Shown piece after piece: positions 61,993-64,000 of a stretch of 64,000 nt of DNA. This DNA comes from an uncultured Lachnospiraceae bacterium. Its GTDB lineage: Bacteria; Bacillota; Clostridia; Lachnospirales; Lachnospiraceae. Under the pieces are notes generated by a model, which worked only from the letters and a program-made list of their open reading frames with translations, did not search any database and had not been told where the DNA came from. Each line of letters starts with the position of its first letter. Position 1 is the stretch's first letter. A program made the position numbers and the translations under genes. The stretch lies in the NCBI GenBank assembly GCA_910585715.1, contig CAJUEX010000004.1:52862-116861 (forward strand), in the 5' to 3' direction.

Positions 61993-62325
61993 TTATTCTC
62001 CGTAAAGTTCCACTTTGCAATAACTATATTTCCCGCATTTAGGACATTTCAAATATCTTTTTGTCGGAGAACGCATACCCAAAAAATATGCCGTTATGGT
62101 TGGCTGAAAACGATAGTGGCATTCTTTGCATTCATACCGTCCTGCCGCTCTGTCCAATATAACGGAGCAGATAACGGCTGCTCCAAATGTCACACAACCA
62201 CCTATTATAACTATTGCTTTTGCCGCCTGTGTCATATCGTAAATATTTTCTGCTGCCAAAATGCAGGCATATTCCCCGACAAACTTTAATACAATCAAAA
62301 CGGATACGAAAAAAGCAAGTACCAC
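61993..62325 (-). CDS. membrane protein with C-terminal zinc ribbon
   Basis: The 110-aa frame has two hydrophobic segments (about 1-18 and 35-60) and a CxxC...CxxC ribbon (YECKECHYRF, LKCPKCGKYSYC). It begins at a GTG without a clear ribosome site, so the 5' end may be truncated. Accessory gene; function unknown. Confidence 0.55.
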   Translation of the reverse strand: MVLAFFVSVLIVLKFVGEYACILAAENIYDMTQAAKAIVIIGGCVTFGAAVICSVILDRAAGRYECKECHYRFQPTITAYFLGMRSPTKRYLKCPKCGKYSYCKVELYGE

Positions 62326-62408
62326 ATCAAAAGGTGTGCATACCCGCTTCTCATCCCCATATTCTCAGTACATATCACCCAAAATGAACCCCCTCCAAGG
62401 CCGCCCCT

Positions 62409-62654
62409 TCACAGATTCGGATACCACCGCAGCAGATCCCCGTCCCCATGCTCAATCAGATAATTCACCGCATAATACAGCCACTCCTCCGGCGTGGGAA
62501 TCTCCCCCTCATGGGGTATCGCCTCCCACTGCGCCCGCTTCTTGGGGTCAGGGTCATTCATACCCCGCCTGATCCGCGCTGAGATGATCTCCCGCATCTC
62601 CTCCACCGTGATTCCCCGATCACGGGCAAGTTTCTCAAATAAATGTTCTCCCAT
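62409..62654 (-). CDS. 81-aa hypothetical protein
   Basis: MGEHLFEKLARDRGITVEEM...EIISARIRRGMNDPDPKKRA...WYPNL. Helical, charged, with a good GGAGGCGTT ribosome site. The pattern resembles small Lachnospiraceae proteins I cannot name. Next to the divergent XRE regulator; the pair may be a regulated unit, but this is a guess. Confidence 0.65.
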   Translation of the reverse strand: MGEHLFEKLARDRGITVEEMREIISARIRRGMNDPDPKKRAQWEAIPHEGEIPTPEEWLYYAVNYLIEHGDGDLLRWYPNL

Positions 62655-62813
62655 GATAAAAACGCCTCCTAAAACTTTCTATGATAGCATATCCACTTAT
62701 TCCACATACTATGACTATATCCCTTTTGGGCGATATTCCATATACTGATTATGACTATTATATCACCCATTTGGAAACTAAAATAGATACAAATGGAAAT
62801 GGGTGGTGATGGA

Positions 62814-63047
62814 ATGGACGTAATAAAGCACATAAAAGACCTTATGAATGAACGGGGATGGACAAACTACCGGCTTGGCAAGGAAGCCGGCCTTTCCCAG
62901 TCCACCATCACAAATCTTTTCAACCGCAACAATGCCCCGACCATACCGACCCTGGAGGCCGTATGCCGGGCATTCGGTATTACTTTATCGCAATTTTTCT
63001 CCGAGGTGAATATTCTAACGCTTCGGAGCCACCGTTTTATCGCTTGA
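62814..63047 (+). pseudogene. XRE-family regulator truncated by an IS21-type element
   Basis: The helix-turn-helix is intact (MDVIKHIKDLMNERGWTNYR, AGLSQSTITNLFNRNNAPTI, LEAVCRAFGITLSQFFSEV). Thereafter the protein runs into element DNA (NILTLRSHRFIA) and stops. Intact relatives continue for about 40 residues. The ATG 62814 was chosen. DNA binding might survive, but the C-terminal dimer or effector part is lost. Confidence 0.8.
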
Positions 63048-63157
63048 GAGCCACCTCGGATTTTAACACTTTAGAGCCACCACAAACACAAGATATAGTA
63101 ATGGAGCCATGAGCATGAGCTCACAGCTCCAACTTTTTTAACAGGTCTTACAAGTGT

Positions 63158-63925
63158 CTATTTCTCAATCTCGGCCTTAAGATTAGCAAGCTTTTTGGAC
63201 TCGTATATCTTCCTGAGATTCGTTTCGCTGCTCGGAATCTCATATGCGTTATGAACAATCCTGTCCATTATGGAATCAGCCTGTGTTCCGCCTCCCAGCC
63301 TGTCATGCCATTCTGCCACAGGAAATTGTCCGACAAAGATGGTAGAATTGTTTCCGCTTCTCTGCTCAAACAATTCATAGAGCATCTTTGCATCCCTCTC
63401 GTTAAGCTTGTAGTTCAGCCACTCGTCGATTATGAGGATGTTGTAGTTACCCAATCTCTTCCTGTACCGGGTCAACTCTTTAAGGTCATCCCTCCTGTCC
63501 TCAAAATTGCGCATTAAATCAGGCATTCGGATGTAGAAAACCCTGTAAGTTTTTTTGCATGCCTCAATTCCCAACGCACATGAAAGATAGGTTTTGCCAG
63601 CACCGGTCGGACCTGTGATTATAAGGTTTGTTGCCGTAGTCACAAATCCCATTGCAGCAAGATTGATTATCGTGTTCTTCTTGACTTGTCTTGCGTCAAA
63701 ATCCAGAGACTCAATGCTTGCCATTGGATACTTGAATGAGGCGGCCTTTATCAGCCTGTTAATAAGCTTGTTTTCTCTTTCGCAAATCAATTCCTCAAGC
63801 AGTTGTTCCAATCTTGCATCAAAGCTCAAATCTGCCAATGCGATATCGCTTTCCTGGTTTTCCACCAGTCTGGCCAAATCACCCAGCTCGTGTTTTGTAA
63901 GGTTTTTCTTTAACTCAAATTTCAT
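63158..63925 (-). CDS. istB: IS21-family helper ATPase IstB
   Basis: The 255-aa AAA+ ATPase has Walker A GPTGAGKTYLSCAL, Walker B ILIIDEWLN and the IstB C-terminal GGGTQADSIMDRIVHNAYEI. IstB assists the IstA transposase in target selection. The product looks complete and is preceded by AGGAGGAA. It follows istA by 14 bases. Confidence 0.93.
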   Translation of the reverse strand: MKFELKKNLTKHELGDLARLVENQESDIALADLSFDARLEQLLEELICERENKLINRLIKAASFKYPMASIESLDFDARQVKKNTIINLAAMGFVTTATNLIITGPTGAGKTYLSCALGIEACKKTYRVFYIRMPDLMRNFEDRRDDLKELTRYRKRLGNYNILIIDEWLNYKLNERDAKMLYELFEQRSGNNSTIFVGQFPVAEWHDRLGGGTQADSIMDRIVHNAYEIPSSETNLRKIYESKKLANLKAEIEK

Positions 63926-63939
63926 AATGGTATTTCCTC

Positions 63940-64000
63940 CTATCCGTAGTAATCGGCACCTCTTACGATGCCGGTTGTTTTATTTGTTTCTTTGAATTTT
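63940..64000 (-). CDS. istA: IS21-family transposase IstA, C-terminal end only
   Basis: The last 19 codons before TAG (63940-63942) read KFKETNKTTGIVRGADYYG, the kind of C-terminus seen in IstA. The rest is beyond the window. Order istA-istB is the IS21 standard. Confidence 0.7.
   Translation of the reverse strand, partial: KFKETNKTTGIVRGADYYG

Larger units (their letters stand above)
63008..64000 (-). mobile_element. IS21-family insertion sequence, incomplete in window
   Basis: Begins near 63008, where the XRE frame is broken, and runs to the window edge. The end carries repeated GAGCCACC boxes at 63026, 63048, 63074 (plus GAGCCA at 63104), each preceded by CTT, like the multiple transposase-binding repeats at IS21 ends. 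istB and the end of istA lie inside on the minus strand. The other end is outside the window, so the exact tip is not proven. Confidence 0.85.

Noticed and set aside
1..64000. CRISPR array, tRNA or rRNA genes
   Set aside because: No regularly spaced direct repeats and no cloverleaf or rRNA-like stretches were seen on either strand.

Overview
The window comes from a spore-forming Clostridia genome, most likely a Lachnospiraceae gut bacterium. The evidence is: the spoVA operon, spoIIAA-spoIIAB-sigF, a GerMN lipoprotein, a SpoVAD homologue, Lachnospiraceae-type hypothetical families (DUF5721, DUF4125/DUF4037, DUF1653), AT-leaning codon use and strong GGAGG ribosome sites. The genus cannot be fixed from the sequence alone. 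Most genes lie on the minus strand. I see no rRNA, tRNA or CRISPR array.

Layout. 1-3 kb: the 5' part of a 5'-nucleotidase gene, a DUF1653 protein, a membrane protein, a decayed YefM/YoeB toxin-antitoxin pair and a zinc-ribbon membrane protein. 3-10 kb: a minus-strand block comEA, response regulator, histidine kinase, GerMN lipoprotein, comEC, holA. 10-12 kb: a YdcZ-type transporter and an orphan solute-binding protein. 12-19.3 kb: arginine biosynthesis, with argC-GNAT-argJ-argB-argD leftward and argG rightward; the argG promoter has ArgR-type boxes, and the divergent gap holds two hairpin repeats. 19.3-22 kb: DUF1294, LytTR-like, DegV and DUF5721 genes. 22-31 kb: spoVAA-AB-AC and then AD and AE, split by a rightward secreted glycosidase-like gene, a hairpin element, a GGDEF/HD-GYP gene and ridA. 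31-36 kb: a MacB-type ABC operon and a trigger-factor-like lipoprotein. 36-42.5 kb: DUF4125, DUF4037-TPR, GNAT, MATE and LacI genes. 42.6-48.5 kb: a FliD-like protein, a GHKL/LytTR two-component pair, a coiled-coil protein and the spoIIA operon. 48.5-57.4 kb: TPR protein, a 47-aa protein, folC, a DUF342 protein, valS and an HD-GYP protein. 57.4-64 kb: an AT-rich accessory zone of small unrelated genes and fragments, ending in an IS21-family element that truncates an XRE-type regulator gene.

The most unusual signal is a dispersed family of long hairpin elements (about 13.3, 17.4, 17.7, 26.4, 39.5 and 55.7 kb, plus a core-less derivative at 42.4 kb and a lone end at 36.3 kb). Each has inverted arms of roughly 30-65 bp, perfect in some copies, around a conserved 76-102 bp core. 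Arm sequence drifts between copies while the two arms of one copy keep matching. Several base changes in the core are compensated across predicted stems. Three copies are flanked by 9-bp direct repeats, so the family appears mobile. A second theme is regulatory: sigma-G/F-like promoters in front of spoVAA and spoIIAA whose -10 boxes lie inside the left arm of the terminator that ends the upstream gene.
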